The position numbers were made by a program, and so were the translations under genes. DNA of 64,000 nucleotides from JBASEY01 sp964404285. GTDB lineage: Bacteria; CSSED10-310. The stretch is from contig CAYOJK010000005.1 of the NCBI GenBank assembly GCA_964404285.1, positions 1-64,000 of the forward strand, in the 5' to 3' direction. Positions 15,968-24,621 of the stretch are shown here, piece after piece (positions within the stretch are counted from its first letter, which is position 1; each line of letters starts with the position of its first letter). The notes under the pieces were generated by a model. It ran no database searches. It was not told where the DNA came from and saw only the letters and a list, made by a program, of their open reading frames with translations.

Positions 15968-16945
15968 ATGACAACAGGAGTCACAATGAGACAGCTCATC
16001 GAGAGCAATGTCCATTTCGGTCACCAGACAAAGCGCTGGAACCCGAAGATGAAGAAATATATCTTTGGGGAGCGCAACGGAATCTATATCATCAACTTAC
16101 AGAAAACGATGCAGTGTTTTAAAGATGCGTGCGCATTCATTCAAGAAACCTGTGCACAAGGAAAAACCGTGTTGTTCGTCGGCACCAAAAAACAAGCTCG
16201 ACAGGTAATCGAAGAAGAAGCGACACGAGCCGGCATGTTCTTTGTCAATCACCGATGGCTCGGAGGCATGCTGACAAACTATGTGACGATCAAAAAATCT
16301 GTTGAACGATGGGAACGTTTGGATACAATGCGCACTGACGGATCCTATGATTATCTGGGCAAAAAAGAAGTGCTTGGCTTGGAAAAAGAACGTATAAAAC
16401 TCGAACGAAACTTATTGGGTATTCGTTCCATGGAAAGCTTGCCGGGCGCCGTGTTTATTGTGGATACCAAAAAAGAGTATATTGCTGTAAATGAAGCCAG
16501 AAAACTTGGTATACCCATTGTTGCAATTCTCGATACAAATTCCGATACCGACGGAATCGACTACCCTATTCCAGGAAACGATGACGCTATCAGCTCTATT
16601 CGACTGATCACCCAACAAATAGCCGAAGCGGTCATACAGGGAAAAGAAATCCATTATAAACGTTCGTTTGAAGAAAAGACCAGCGCTGCTGAACCGGCAG
16701 AAAAGCAGGAAGAAATGGACACAAAGCCAATACCGGTTCGCGCTAAACGAGATGAGAGAAAAACAGCGATGACCTCAAAAGAGGTTATCGAATCGGTGGA
16801 AATGCTTGAAGAATCGCCTGACCAGGTTTCTGATGATGAAGAGCCGGATGTGCAGGAAAAAATAAAAAAGAAGGTTCCTCAAACAAAGAAACCAGCTACT
16901 CGAAAATCATCTGCTAAAGCCGACAAGGATGACGACGGCGAATAA
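15968..16945 (+). CDS. rpsB: 30S ribosomal protein S2 with acidic/basic C-terminal tail
   Basis: A 325-residue S2. Diagnostic blocks are LIESNVHFGHQTKRWNPKM, ERNGIYIINLQKT, FVGTKKQA, HRWLGGMLTN, LPGAVFIVDTKKE and GIPIVAILDTNSD. The S2 core ends near residue 235. The remaining about 85 residues are a low-complexity tail rich in Lys, Glu and Asp, which is longer than the E. coli-type protein (about 240). GGGAGG lies nine bases before the ATG. A 7-bp hairpin AATCTTT/AAAGATT (16944-16963) lies at the stop codon, before tsf. Confidence 0.97.
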   Translation: MTTGVTMRQLIESNVHFGHQTKRWNPKMKKYIFGERNGIYIINLQKTMQCFKDACAFIQETCAQGKTVLFVGTKKQARQVIEEEATRAGMFFVNHRWLGGMLTNYVTIKKSVERWERLDTMRTDGSYDYLGKKEVLGLEKERIKLERNLLGIRSMESLPGAVFIVDTKKEYIAVNEARKLGIPIVAILDTNSDTDGIDYPIPGNDDAISSIRLITQQIAEAVIQGKEIHYKRSFEEKTSAAEPAEKQEEMDTKPIPVRAKRDERKTAMTSKEVIESVEMLEESPDQVSDDEEPDVQEKIKKKVPQTKKPATRKSSAKADKDDDGE

Positions 16946-17001
16946 TCTTTGTTATTAAAGATTTAAAATAAATTACTTGTATTTATCAGGGAGATTGAAT
17001 C

Positions 17002-17601
17002 ATGGAAATTACCGCAACGCTAATTCAGCAATTGCGAAGCAAAACCGGCCTCGGCATTATGAAATGTAAAGAAGCTCTTAAGGCTACCAACGGAAATATT
17101 GAGGAAGCCATTGACTACTTACGGAAAAAAGGCCTGGCTGATGCATCCAAAAAAGCTCATCGGGCAACAACTGAAGGAAGAATTGGGTCCTATATTCACC
17201 ATTCCGGAAAGCTTGGTGTGCTGGTTGAAATACAATGTGAAACAGATTTTGTTGCCAAAACGGAAGAATTCGAAGAATTTTCCCGGGATGTCGCTATGCA
17301 TATTGCATCGATGAATCCTAGTTATGTATCGCCTGAAGATATTCCGGAAGACGTTCTGGAACGCGAAAAAGAAATCTATAAAGGACAAGTACTTGAAATG
17401 GGCAATAAACCGGAAAATATTGTCGATAAAATTGTTCAAGGCAAACTAACAAAATTTTATTCGCAGGTATGCCTGCTGGAACAAGCATTTGTTAAAGACG
17501 ATAAGATCACGGTTCAAGAATTGTTAAAGGGAAAAATCGCTAAACTCGGTGAAAATATCGTTATTAAACGGTTTTCACGAATTGCCTTGGGTGAGGAATA
17601 A
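17002..17601 (+). CDS. tsf: Elongation factor Ts
   Basis: A 199-residue EF-Ts, the GDP-exchange factor for EF-Tu. The N-terminal UBA-like domain is LIQQLRSKTGLGIMKCKEAL. The core has VEIQCETDFVAKTEEF, with the TDFVA motif that intrudes into EF-Tu. The C-terminal module is KFYSQVCLLEQAFVKDD. It is the short form (about 200 residues, compared with about 280 in E. coli), lacking one of the two core subdomains. GGGAG lies upstream. It follows rpsB by 56 bases, the usual rpsB-tsf pair. Confidence 0.97.
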   Translation: MEITATLIQQLRSKTGLGIMKCKEALKATNGNIEEAIDYLRKKGLADASKKAHRATTEGRIGSYIHHSGKLGVLVEIQCETDFVAKTEEFEEFSRDVAMHIASMNPSYVSPEDIPEDVLEREKEIYKGQVLEMGNKPENIVDKIVQGKLTKFYSQVCLLEQAFVKDDKITVQELLKGKIAKLGENIVIKRFSRIALGEE

Positions 17602-17628
17602 GTTCTCATCTGTACAGGAGACACACCC

Positions 17629-18357
17629 ATGGATCCTGACTTGCGGCAGCCAAAACTAAAGCGAATTCTGCTCAAAATATCCGGCGAAGCTCTTGGCGGC
17701 GGCCAAAGCGGTATTGATTCATCCGCTGTAGCTGGATTCGTGCAGGAAATTGTATCGGTTTACCAAAAAGGCCACCAAATCGCCTTGGTCAGTGGAGGCG
17801 GAAATATTTTTCGAGGTATTCAAGCCGATAAAGCGATCGATCGAACAACAGCAGATGCGATGGGTATGTTGGCCACTACAATCAATGCCCTGGCGCTCAA
17901 AGAGTTTTTCTGTAGCAGAGATATACCTTCAGTCGTTATGGGCGCTTACCCTATTCAAGGCGTAGTCGACGCTTTTTGTGCTCAACAAGCAAGAGAATTG
18001 CTGCAGCAGAACATGGTCTTGATTTTTGCGGGCGGCACCGGCCTGCCGTATTTTTCAACGGATACGGCAGCTGCTTTGCGCGCATTGCAAATACAGGCTG
18101 ATGTGTTGATCAAAGCCACCAAGGTGGATGGAGTCTATGATAAAGACCCTGTGAAATACCCCGATGCTCGACGCTATGAAAAATTGAGCTATGACACTGT
18201 TCTGAATGACAGGCTCAGAGTGATGGACGCAACTTCGGTCGCGCTTTGTCGTGATAATCATCTGCCTATTTTGGTATTCAATTTGCTAAAAACGGGTAAC
18301 CTGGTAAAACTACTTTCGGGGGAATCCATCGGCACCATTATCACAGATGGAGGATAA
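17629..18357 (+). CDS. pyrH: UMP kinase
   Basis: A 242-residue bacterial UMP kinase of the amino-acid-kinase fold, making UDP from UMP. Motifs are RILLKISGEALGGGQ, VSGGGNIFRGIQ, GTGLPYFSTDTAAALRA and KATKVDGVYDKDP. AGGAG lies nine bases upstream of the ATG. It overlaps the ribosome site region of frr; its stop is four bases before the frr ATG. Confidence 0.97.
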   Translation: MDPDLRQPKLKRILLKISGEALGGGQSGIDSSAVAGFVQEIVSVYQKGHQIALVSGGGNIFRGIQADKAIDRTTADAMGMLATTINALALKEFFCSRDIPSVVMGAYPIQGVVDAFCAQQARELLQQNMVLIFAGGTGLPYFSTDTAAALRALQIQADVLIKATKVDGVYDKDPVKYPDARRYEKLSYDTVLNDRLRVMDATSVALCRDNHLPILVFNLLKTGNLVKLLSGESIGTIITDGG

Positions 18358-18361
18358 AACC

Positions 18362-18919
18362 ATGATCGATGATGTAACTAACGACGCTAAAACTCGTATG
18401 CAAGATTCTATAGAACATTATAAACGCCAGTTTTCTACCGTGCGAACAGGACGTGCCTCACCCGGCCTAGTCGAAAATATCAGGGTCGATTATTACGGTG
18501 TCCAAACACCTCTGAAACAGATTGCCAAAATCGCTATCCCTGAATCGAATCTGATCGTGATCCAACCATGGGATGCCGGCGCTCTCACCAGTATTGAAAA
18601 GGCGATCCAAATATCAGATATCGGTTTGGTGCCAAACTCTGATGGCAAAATTATTCGCTTGAATATACCTATTTTGACTGAAGAAAAAAGAATTGGCCTG
18701 GTAAAGATAGTCAAAAAAATGACGGAGGAAGGCCGGATCGCTATACGCAATATTCGACGAGATGCTAATGAGACTCTGAAAGGATTCCTGAAAGATAAAG
18801 ATATCTCTGAAGATGAATCTCGTGAAGGCCACGATCGGATACAAAAACTCACCGATGAATTTATCGAAAAAATGGATAAGCTCGGTGAAGCAAAAGAAAA
18901 AGAATTGATGGAAATCTGA
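18362..18919 (+). CDS. frr: Ribosome recycling factor
   Basis: A 185-residue RRF that splits post-termination ribosomes with EF-G. Conserved blocks are RTGRASPGLVENIRVDYYG, IPESNLIVIQPWD, DGKIIRLNIP and LTEEKR. The ATG at 18362 is chosen because GGAGGA lies immediately upstream; an earlier ATG at 18347 would place that ribosome site inside the gene and give a five-residue extension not seen in the family. Confidence 0.97.
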   Translation: MIDDVTNDAKTRMQDSIEHYKRQFSTVRTGRASPGLVENIRVDYYGVQTPLKQIAKIAIPESNLIVIQPWDAGALTSIEKAIQISDIGLVPNSDGKIIRLNIPILTEEKRIGLVKIVKKMTEEGRIAIRNIRRDANETLKGFLKDKDISEDESREGHDRIQKLTDEFIEKMDKLGEAKEKELMEI

Positions 18920-18930
18920 CATCCGGATAT

Positions 18931-19701
18931 ATGGGCATGTCAACGAAAATTAATCATCCAGAAGAAAACGTAATCGATAAAAATTTCTTACCGAAGCATA
19001 TTGCCATGATTATGGATGGAAATGGCAGATGGGCGGAAAAACGAGGTCTTCCGCGTGTTGCCGGTCACCGCGCCGGTGTAAAAACTGTCGATAGAGTCAT
19101 GGAAGATGCGGTATCTCTTGGTATAAAAGTGCTGACCTTGTATACTTTTTCAACTGAAAATTGGAAACGACCGAAAAAAGAAGTGTCGGCATTAATGGAG
19201 CTGTTGTATAAAAATCTGCTGAATAAACGTAAAAAAATGATTGATAACGATGTCAAACTTCGCCTGAGCGGCGACATTTCAAATTTTCCTGATACCGTTA
19301 AAAATGAATTGAATGCAACCCTGGCGGCAACCGAACAGTGTTCAACAATGATATTAAACTTGGCGCTGGGATATTCGGGGCGGGGCGAAATCATAAAAGC
19401 TGCACAATCTCTTGCCCGTCAATCCGTTCAAGGCGATATCAAACCGGAAGATATCGATGAAGAGATTTTTTCGAATTACTTGTCAACTCGTGGTCTGCCG
19501 GATCCGGACCTGATCATACGCACCAGCGGTGAATACCGAATTTCAAATTTTTTGCTGTGGCAGTCATCGTATTCAGAACTGTATTTCACGGATTGTTTTT
19601 GGCCGGATTTTGATCGGAAAGAACTGATCAAAGCTATTTTGGCCTATCAATCAAGGGATAGACGCTTCGGCGGATTGACAAAAACCGGATCACACAAATG
19701 A
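18931..19701 (+). CDS. uppS: Undecaprenyl diphosphate synthase
   Basis: A 256-residue cis-prenyltransferase that makes C55-PP, the lipid carrier precursor for cell wall and glycans. Signatures are HIAMIMDGNGRWAEKRGLPR, GHRAG, TLYTFSTENWKRP and the C-terminal RTSGEYRISNFLLWQSSYSE. The ribosome site is weak; either ATG at 18931 or 18937 could be used. It overlaps cdsA by ATGA. Confidence 0.95.
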   Translation: MGMSTKINHPEENVIDKNFLPKHIAMIMDGNGRWAEKRGLPRVAGHRAGVKTVDRVMEDAVSLGIKVLTLYTFSTENWKRPKKEVSALMELLYKNLLNKRKKMIDNDVKLRLSGDISNFPDTVKNELNATLAATEQCSTMILNLALGYSGRGEIIKAAQSLARQSVQGDIKPEDIDEEIFSNYLSTRGLPDPDLIIRTSGEYRISNFLLWQSSYSELYFTDCFWPDFDRKELIKAILAYQSRDRRFGGLTKTGSHK

Positions 19702-20528
19702 AAAATATGTTGTTACGATACCTGGTGGCGGTCATTGCCATACCATTGATCGTCCTGCTGTTGGTATCAGCGCCATCTTGGATGTTCAACCTATTTGTCA
19801 CCGTGGTCATGCTTATTGTCCATCTGGAATGGCAAGGGCTGATTCGAAGCATGAAGCTTGCCGCACCGACGTTTCTTGGCGTGGCTATGTGCTTGCTGCT
19901 GCTGAGCGGCATCTGGGGTTTTGCTGTATCTAATGATGGTCTTTACCTATATATCTCAATGCTTCTAATCATTTTAGGAAGCGCTATATTCGGCATAATA
20001 AACCTTCGTCACGATATCAAACAGAAATTATTAGGCGGCAGCGCTATGGTGATGGGTTTGCTGCTGTGTGCTTGGGGTGGCGGCTCATTGATCTTAATCA
20101 GAGAAACGAACGCGGTACCGGATGGCAGATATTGGATACTTCTACTGTTTGCGATGACCTGGGGCGGTGATGCCGGCGCCATGCATTTTGGAAAATGGTT
20201 TGGAAAACATAAATTGACACCGATAATCAGCCCCAAAAAAACTGTTGAAGGGCTGATCGGCGGTATGCTGATATCACTGGTCTTTGGTGTCATTCTACAT
20301 CATTTATTGGTGTTTGATAGTCCTCGTTGGCATATCTATTTTCTGGTGCCGATAACCGTTTTGTTGGCTCATGTGGGTGATCTAACAGCTTCTATGACCA
20401 AACGTATCGCCGGTGTTAAGGATTCAGGCCGACTTATCCCCGGTCATGGTGGATTCTTGGACAGATTTGATAATCTATTGTTGACCGCGCCAATGATGTA
20501 TATCTACATCAAGGCTTTCATTATATGA
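19698..20528 (+). CDS. cdsA: Phosphatidate cytidylyltransferase
   Basis: A 276-residue polytopic membrane enzyme that makes CDP-diacylglycerol. The C-terminal signature SMTKRIAGVKDSGRLIPGHG followed by GFLDRFD matches the CDP-DAG synthase pattern, and WGGDAGAMHFGKWFGKHKL with SPKKTVEG is also diagnostic. About eight hydrophobic segments precede it. It overlaps uppS upstream and dxr downstream by four bases each. Confidence 0.95.
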   Translation: MKNMLLRYLVAVIAIPLIVLLLVSAPSWMFNLFVTVVMLIVHLEWQGLIRSMKLAAPTFLGVAMCLLLLSGIWGFAVSNDGLYLYISMLLIILGSAIFGIINLRHDIKQKLLGGSAMVMGLLLCAWGGGSLILIRETNAVPDGRYWILLLFAMTWGGDAGAMHFGKWFGKHKLTPIISPKKTVEGLIGGMLISLVFGVILHHLLVFDSPRWHIYFLVPITVLLAHVGDLTASMTKRIAGVKDSGRLIPGHGGFLDRFDNLLLTAPMMYIYIKAFII

Positions 20529-21679
20529 AAAAAATAGTCATTCTGGGATGTACCGGATCTATAGGAACCCAGACCTTGGAAATCATCGCGATGTTTCCAG
20601 ATCAATTTCAAGTGACGGGAATCAGCGCTCGCGGAACATATCCTGACCGTCTTGAACACATTATCCGGCGTTTCAAACCAAAAGCTGTCGTCGTGGATGA
20701 TGCCGGTTGTGCTGAACGCATAAAGACTCTACCAGGCATAAAAAATTTTGGTCTTGGCCGCCTGGCTTCAGTAGCTTTGGCCGGCGGTAAAATGTGTGAA
20801 GTCGATCTTGTCGTATCGGCTCAGTCCGGAACCTCGGGAATCATTCCAACCGTTGCCGCTATCGAGGCGGGTATCGATGTGGCTCTGGCCAACAAGGAAA
20901 CTCTTGTCACCGGAGGCGAATGGGTCATGACGCTCCGCAGCCGGACAGGCAGCCGAATTATTCCGGTGGATTCGGAACATTCAGCCATTTATCAATGCCT
21001 GCAAAGCCTTAATCGAAATGATGTGAGCCGACTGATTCTTACCTGTTCCGGAGGTCCATTCAGCTCTCAGCCGGATTTGGATTTGAACACAATCACTCCG
21101 GAGCACGCTCTAGCTCATCCGACCTGGGATATGGGCAGAAAAATCACGATAGACTCCGCTACACTGATGAATAAAGGTCTGGAAATAATCGAGGCTCGTT
21201 GGTTGTTCGATATACCTCAAGAACGTATCGATGTCGTGATTCATCCTCAAAGTATCGTGCATTCGTTGGTTGAAACGTTGGATGGCTCCATGCTCGCTCA
21301 GTTGAGTATTCCCGATATGCGTCATCCAATACTGTATGCGCTGACAGGCGGACGTCATCCAAAAGCTGATTTGCCGAAGCTGGATCTGCCCTCGATCAGG
21401 ACACTGACGTTTGCAAAACCAGATACGGAACGGTTTCCTTGTTTGAATTTAGCTCGCATCGCTTTGCGGGAAGGCGGCACCATGCCGGCTGTCTTGAATA
21501 CTGCTGATGAGATTGCGGTCAAAGCTTTCTGTGACGGTAAAATAACCTTTACCGATATCTCTCGGGTCATAGCATTTGCGATGGAGAAACACACCGTTAA
21601 ACCATTGACAGGGATCGATGTCATCGCTGCTGTTGACGAATGGACTCAGGACGTGATCCGATCAGAATGGAACCTATGA
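20525..21679 (+). CDS. dxr: 1-deoxy-D-xylulose 5-phosphate reductoisomerase
   Basis: A 384-residue DXP reductoisomerase, the NADPH-dependent first committed step of the MEP pathway. The N-terminal nucleotide loop reads GCTGSIGTQTLEII (commonly GSTGSIG). The metal/substrate region is DSEHSAIYQCL, followed by TCSGGPF, and WDMGRKITIDSATLMNKGLE is nearly invariant. It overlaps cdsA upstream and ispG downstream (ATGA). A rseP gene often follows dxr in this cluster; here it is absent. Confidence 0.96.
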   Translation: MKKIVILGCTGSIGTQTLEIIAMFPDQFQVTGISARGTYPDRLEHIIRRFKPKAVVVDDAGCAERIKTLPGIKNFGLGRLASVALAGGKMCEVDLVVSAQSGTSGIIPTVAAIEAGIDVALANKETLVTGGEWVMTLRSRTGSRIIPVDSEHSAIYQCLQSLNRNDVSRLILTCSGGPFSSQPDLDLNTITPEHALAHPTWDMGRKITIDSATLMNKGLEIIEARWLFDIPQERIDVVIHPQSIVHSLVETLDGSMLAQLSIPDMRHPILYALTGGRHPKADLPKLDLPSIRTLTFAKPDTERFPCLNLARIALREGGTMPAVLNTADEIAVKAFCDGKITFTDISRVIAFAMEKHTVKPLTGIDVIAAVDEWTQDVIRSEWNL

Positions 21680-22773
21680 AACGATTGAGGTTGTCCGAAT
21701 ATCCCCCTCGACGTCCTGTCCAAGTCGGCGATGTCGTGATTGGCGGGGGTGCGCTTCCGGTGGTTCAATCCATGACCAATACCGATACACGGGATGCAAC
21801 GGCGACACTGGCGCAGATTACACAGGCGGCAGTTGCGGGAGCTCGGATAATGCGTGTTGCCGTTCCAGATGCGGACGTTCTTCCCTCATTACGACACATT
21901 GTTTTGCATTCCCCAACGCCGATTGTAGCGGATATACATTTTGATTACCGCTTGGCGTTGGGAGCAATGGAAGCGGGTGTTCATAAGATTCGAATCAATC
22001 CAGGTAATATCGGCAGTCAGGACAAGATACGCGCTGTTATATCCGAAGCTGCTGCGCGTGATGTCTCTATCCGAGTTGGAGTCAATGCCGGGTCTTTGGA
22101 GTCGGACCTGTTGAAACGATATGGTTCCCCTTGCGCTGAGGCGCTTGTTGAAAGTGCGTTGCGAAATGTGTCTATACTGGAAAACCAGGGTTTCAAAGAC
22201 GTGGTAGTATCTATCAAGGGGAGTGATGTTCCGATCACGGTCGAAGCCTATCGGCAGATAGCCGGCCAATGTGACTATCCGCTGCATATTGGTATAACTG
22301 AATCCGGTACACGCTGGACCGGCGCTGTCCGCTCATCGGTTGGGCTCGGTATCCTGTTGGCGCTCGGTATCGGTGATACCTTGAGAGTATCCCTTGCAGC
22401 AGATCCGATAGAAGAAATCCGTGTCGCCTACCGCATTCTGGAGGCTTTGGGTATCGAAAAGCGTGGGCCGACGGTCATAGCATGTCCGACATGTGGTCGA
22501 ACGAAGATCGATGTTGTCGGCTTGGCTGAGTCAGTAGAAAAATTGCTGGAAAACCGTATAGAGCCGTTAACCGTTGCAGTGATGGGGTGCGCTGTCAACG
22601 GGCCGGGTGAAGCACGCGAAGCAGATTTGGGTGTTGCCGGTGGTGACGGGGAAGGACTTTTATTTCGAAAGGGTAAAATCGTTCGCAAAGTAAAGGAATC
22701 CCAATTGCTGGATGAATTATTGGAGCTTTTTGACTCGGTGGCGGACGAATTACGGGGTAAACTCAGTGAATGA
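21676..22773 (+). CDS. ispG: (E)-4-hydroxy-3-methylbut-2-enyl-diphosphate synthase
   Basis: A 365-residue IspG/GcpE [4Fe-4S] enzyme of the MEP pathway. VGGGALPVVQSMTNTDT-like residues open the TIM-barrel part. The cluster ligands are in ACPTCGRTKID and VMGCAVNGPGEAREADLG. ATG at 21676 is preferred because it overlaps the dxr stop as ATGA, and earlier in-frame ATGs lie within dxr. Its 3' end overlaps the convergent M50 protease gene by 24 bases. Confidence 0.95.
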   Translation: MKRLRLSEYPPRRPVQVGDVVIGGGALPVVQSMTNTDTRDATATLAQITQAAVAGARIMRVAVPDADVLPSLRHIVLHSPTPIVADIHFDYRLALGAMEAGVHKIRINPGNIGSQDKIRAVISEAAARDVSIRVGVNAGSLESDLLKRYGSPCAEALVESALRNVSILENQGFKDVVVSIKGSDVPITVEAYRQIAGQCDYPLHIGITESGTRWTGAVRSSVGLGILLALGIGDTLRVSLAADPIEEIRVAYRILEALGIEKRGPTVIACPTCGRTKIDVVGLAESVEKLLENRIEPLTVAVMGCAVNGPGEAREADLGVAGGDGEGLLFRKGKIVRKVKESQLLDELLELFDSVADELRGKLSE

Positions 22774-23655
22774 AAAAGGAACAGGGACAAACGTCAGAAT
22801 GAAAATAGCGATGGTGATCCAGGCAAGTATCTTTCGTGTCGAATCTAAACCGCGGGCATCATAGCGTATCACCGGATGTTTGATACCGGTTATTAAAAGT
22901 AAAACCACCCATAACCACCAACCGCTCCAAAACATGCCGCTGAAAACCAAAAGGACAAGCGTTATTTTGGCGATCAGATGCTGTTTTTCGCCTAACAGAG
23001 CCGTGATGACGTGACTGCCGTCAAGCTGACCGACGGGAAGCAGGTTCATCGCAGTGACGAATAGACCGATATAACCTGCAAATCCAATAGGATGTAACAT
23101 GATTCCATATCCGGGTTCCGGTATGGGAATAAGTATCTTTTCCAAAATCCAGGTCAGAATCGAGTTGCCTAAAACCAATCCTTCCTCCAAAGGTGTCGGG
23201 ACTATCGGTGAAAGGATATACCCAATAATGGTTGCGGGTAACGCAATGATAAAACCTGCCAACGGCCCTGCCATGCCTATATCCAGCAAGGCTCGGCGAT
23301 TGGTGATGGCTCCTTTTATTTTGATGAAAGCCCCCATGGTGCCAAGTATGTTCGGCATAGGAATAAAATAGGGAACAGTTGCAGGTATCCGGTGCATTTT
23401 ACATAAAAAATAATGGCCGGATTCATGAATACCTAGAATCAATAGAAGGGTGATGGCAAAGGGGAGGCCTTTATAAAATTTCCATGGTTCAACGAAGATA
23501 TTTACACCCTGGTGCAAACAGCCGGCCCAGATAGTGGTCAGCACCGTAATAGCAAAAAGAAGAACAGGCGTTGGAAATTTTTTCTTTTTCTCCGTCGGTG
23601 GAGGAACCTCAAAAAAATGGGTTGTCCAGTTTTGCTGATGATCAAAAGCTTGCAT
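22750..23655 (-). CDS. M50-family (site-2 protease-like) membrane metallopeptidase
   Basis: A 301-residue polytopic protein with the zinc motif HESGH (LLILGIHESGHYFLCKM) and the second ligand region NLLPVGQLDGSHV, as in M50 site-2 proteases. It lacks a PDZ domain and is therefore not RseP; it resembles the SREBP/FtsH-independent M50 group found in many anaerobes and plants (EGY-like). It is on the strand opposite the dxr-ispG run and its 3' end overlaps ispG by 24 bases. Its substrate is unknown. Confidence 0.88.
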   Translation of the reverse strand: MQAFDHQQNWTTHFFEVPPPTEKKKKFPTPVLLFAITVLTTIWAGCLHQGVNIFVEPWKFYKGLPFAITLLLILGIHESGHYFLCKMHRIPATVPYFIPMPNILGTMGAFIKIKGAITNRRALLDIGMAGPLAGFIIALPATIIGYILSPIVPTPLEEGLVLGNSILTWILEKILIPIPEPGYGIMLHPIGFAGYIGLFVTAMNLLPVGQLDGSHVITALLGEKQHLIAKITLVLLVFSGMFWSGWWLWVVLLLITGIKHPVIRYDARGLDSTRKILAWITIAIFILTFVPVPFSFTEFTP

Positions 23656-23883
23656 ATTTTCTCCACTATCAATCGATAGATAAATTCTATGGTATTTGTG
23701 GCATCACATTTTGCTATTTTCGGTAATCTCAGGTGGTGACTTATATAAGCGCATGCGTTATGGTGTGATATGAAATAAAACCTTATCATGAGCAAAGCGA
23801 TAACACCTATCGACCTGCAGCGTAGGCGATCTTAAGCTATAACACGTGAAAAACCAAATCGTTCGAACAAAAAGCTGAGAGAC

Positions 23884-23921
23884 CTCATCCCCCGGCCTCT
23901 TCGCCATTGCTGGAGAAGGAG
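23884..23921. repeat. C-rich/G-rich palindromic repeat
   Basis: CCTCATCCCCCGGCCTCTTC on the left and GGAGAAGGAGG on the right, around GCCATTGCT. It resembles a widespread intergenic type seen in many environmental genomes (recollection, not checked). It could form a CCTCTTC/GGAGAAGGAGG hairpin. Confidence 0.45.
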
Positions 23922-23934
23922 GGTTGTTTTTCGG

Positions 23935-23955
23935 GGGACAGACATCTGTACTTTT
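23935..23955. repeat. GGGGACAGAC repeat, copy 5
   Basis: GGGGACAGACATCTGTACTT T is identical over 20 bases to 4383-4402 and is joined directly to the full GAACACGATT element. Confidence 0.7.
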
Positions 23956-23956
23956 A

Positions 23957-24061
23957 TTGTCTGAACACGATTACGGGATTAAAGGATTACCAGGATTAGT
24001 CTTTGCTTTCTCGGAAACCAATCCTGGCCATCTTTGTAATCTTTGGAATCGTGTTCAAACA
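23957..24061. repeat. GAACACGATT palindromic element, second full copy
   Basis: It starts TTGTCTGAACACGATTACGG and ends GGAATCGTGTTCAAACA. It aligns with 2539-2648 throughout, including GGATTAAAGGATTACCAGGA and CCAATCCTGGCCATC, where the two halves are complementary (CCAGGATT / AATCCTGG). Confidence 0.8.
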
Positions 24062-24086
24062 GGCATCAGGGATGCACGCACAACTT

Positions 24087-24120
24087 TCAATAACCAATCA
24101 CCAGGTGTTGGCAATTAGAA
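24087..24120. repeat. Diverged CCAATAACCAATTTCC repeat
   Basis: TCAATAACCAATCACCAGGT followed by GTTGGCAATTAGAA corresponds to the 'ATAACCAATTTCCAAGTGTTGAAATTC' stretch at 2429-2456. Confidence 0.5.
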
Positions 24121-24234
24121 CATATTATTCTTTATTTTCAAATAGTTTAGGTTGGTTTGAAACCCACCCCTACGGACGTGATTAATTGCCGGAATCGTTG
24201 ATGAACGTGAACATTCAACTAGAAACCAGGAACC

Positions 24235-24256
24235 GCGTTCCGCATTGGCGGAACGC
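24235..24256. repeat. REP-like hairpin GCGTTCCGC / GCGGAACGC
   Basis: A perfect 9-bp stem with an ATTG loop, preceded by CTAGAAACCAGGAACC. The AGAAACCAGGAAC prefix also occurs twice at about 2738-2763, next to another G/C-rich palindrome. Confidence 0.6.
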
Positions 24257-24390
24257 TGCTCAGTCAAAATGCTTTTGCCGAGGCGAAATGTACTTGTTAT
24301 TATCGTAGTGATGCTCAGAAAGTGCGGAGCATCGATAGTAAAAATGCACTTGTAACGGAATGAATCAAATTTTTTATGGAGGATGTCATC

Positions 24391-24621
24391 ATGGCAGACA
24401 TTTGGTTGACCTCACTAATTACAGCTACGCCGCAAGAGGGTTTTGAGCTGGCTATTACCTTGAGTCGACGAGGCGTCAAATATACGCAACCCGATGCGGA
24501 AGTGTTGAAAAAACTTCGACCGGTTTATTCGACTAATGCCGATTCTCTTACCGCTGCTTCTCAGGTTGTGGCTATCAATTTTCAAACGATAGCGGCGGCA
24601 AATAATTACTGGCGGAAATAA
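24391..24621 (+). CDS. Small hypothetical protein
   Basis: A 76-residue soluble protein starting MADIWLTSLITATPQEGFEL. I do not recognise the family. It has no signal peptide, cysteines or clear motif. The ATG at 24391 has GGAGGATG eight bases upstream; an ATG at 24376 would contain that site. Its stop overlaps the start of the DUF488 gene by one base, so the two are co-translated. Confidence 0.6.
   Translation: MADIWLTSLITATPQEGFELAITLSRRGVKYTQPDAEVLKKLRPVYSTNADSLTAASQVVAINFQTIAAANNYWRK

Larger units (their letters stand above)
23656..24390. other. Gene-free, repeat-rich stretch
   Basis: No convincing gene. It contains a CCTCATCCCCCGGCCTCTTC...GGAGAAGGAGG palindromic segment (about 23884-23921), a GGGGACAGAC copy (23935-23955), the second full GAACACGATT element (23957-24061), a diverged CCAATAACCAAT repeat (24087-24120), an AGAAACCAGGAAC motif and a 9-bp-stem hairpin (24235-24256). 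The same families surround the FGE-like gene at 2.4-4.5 kb. Confidence 0.75.
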
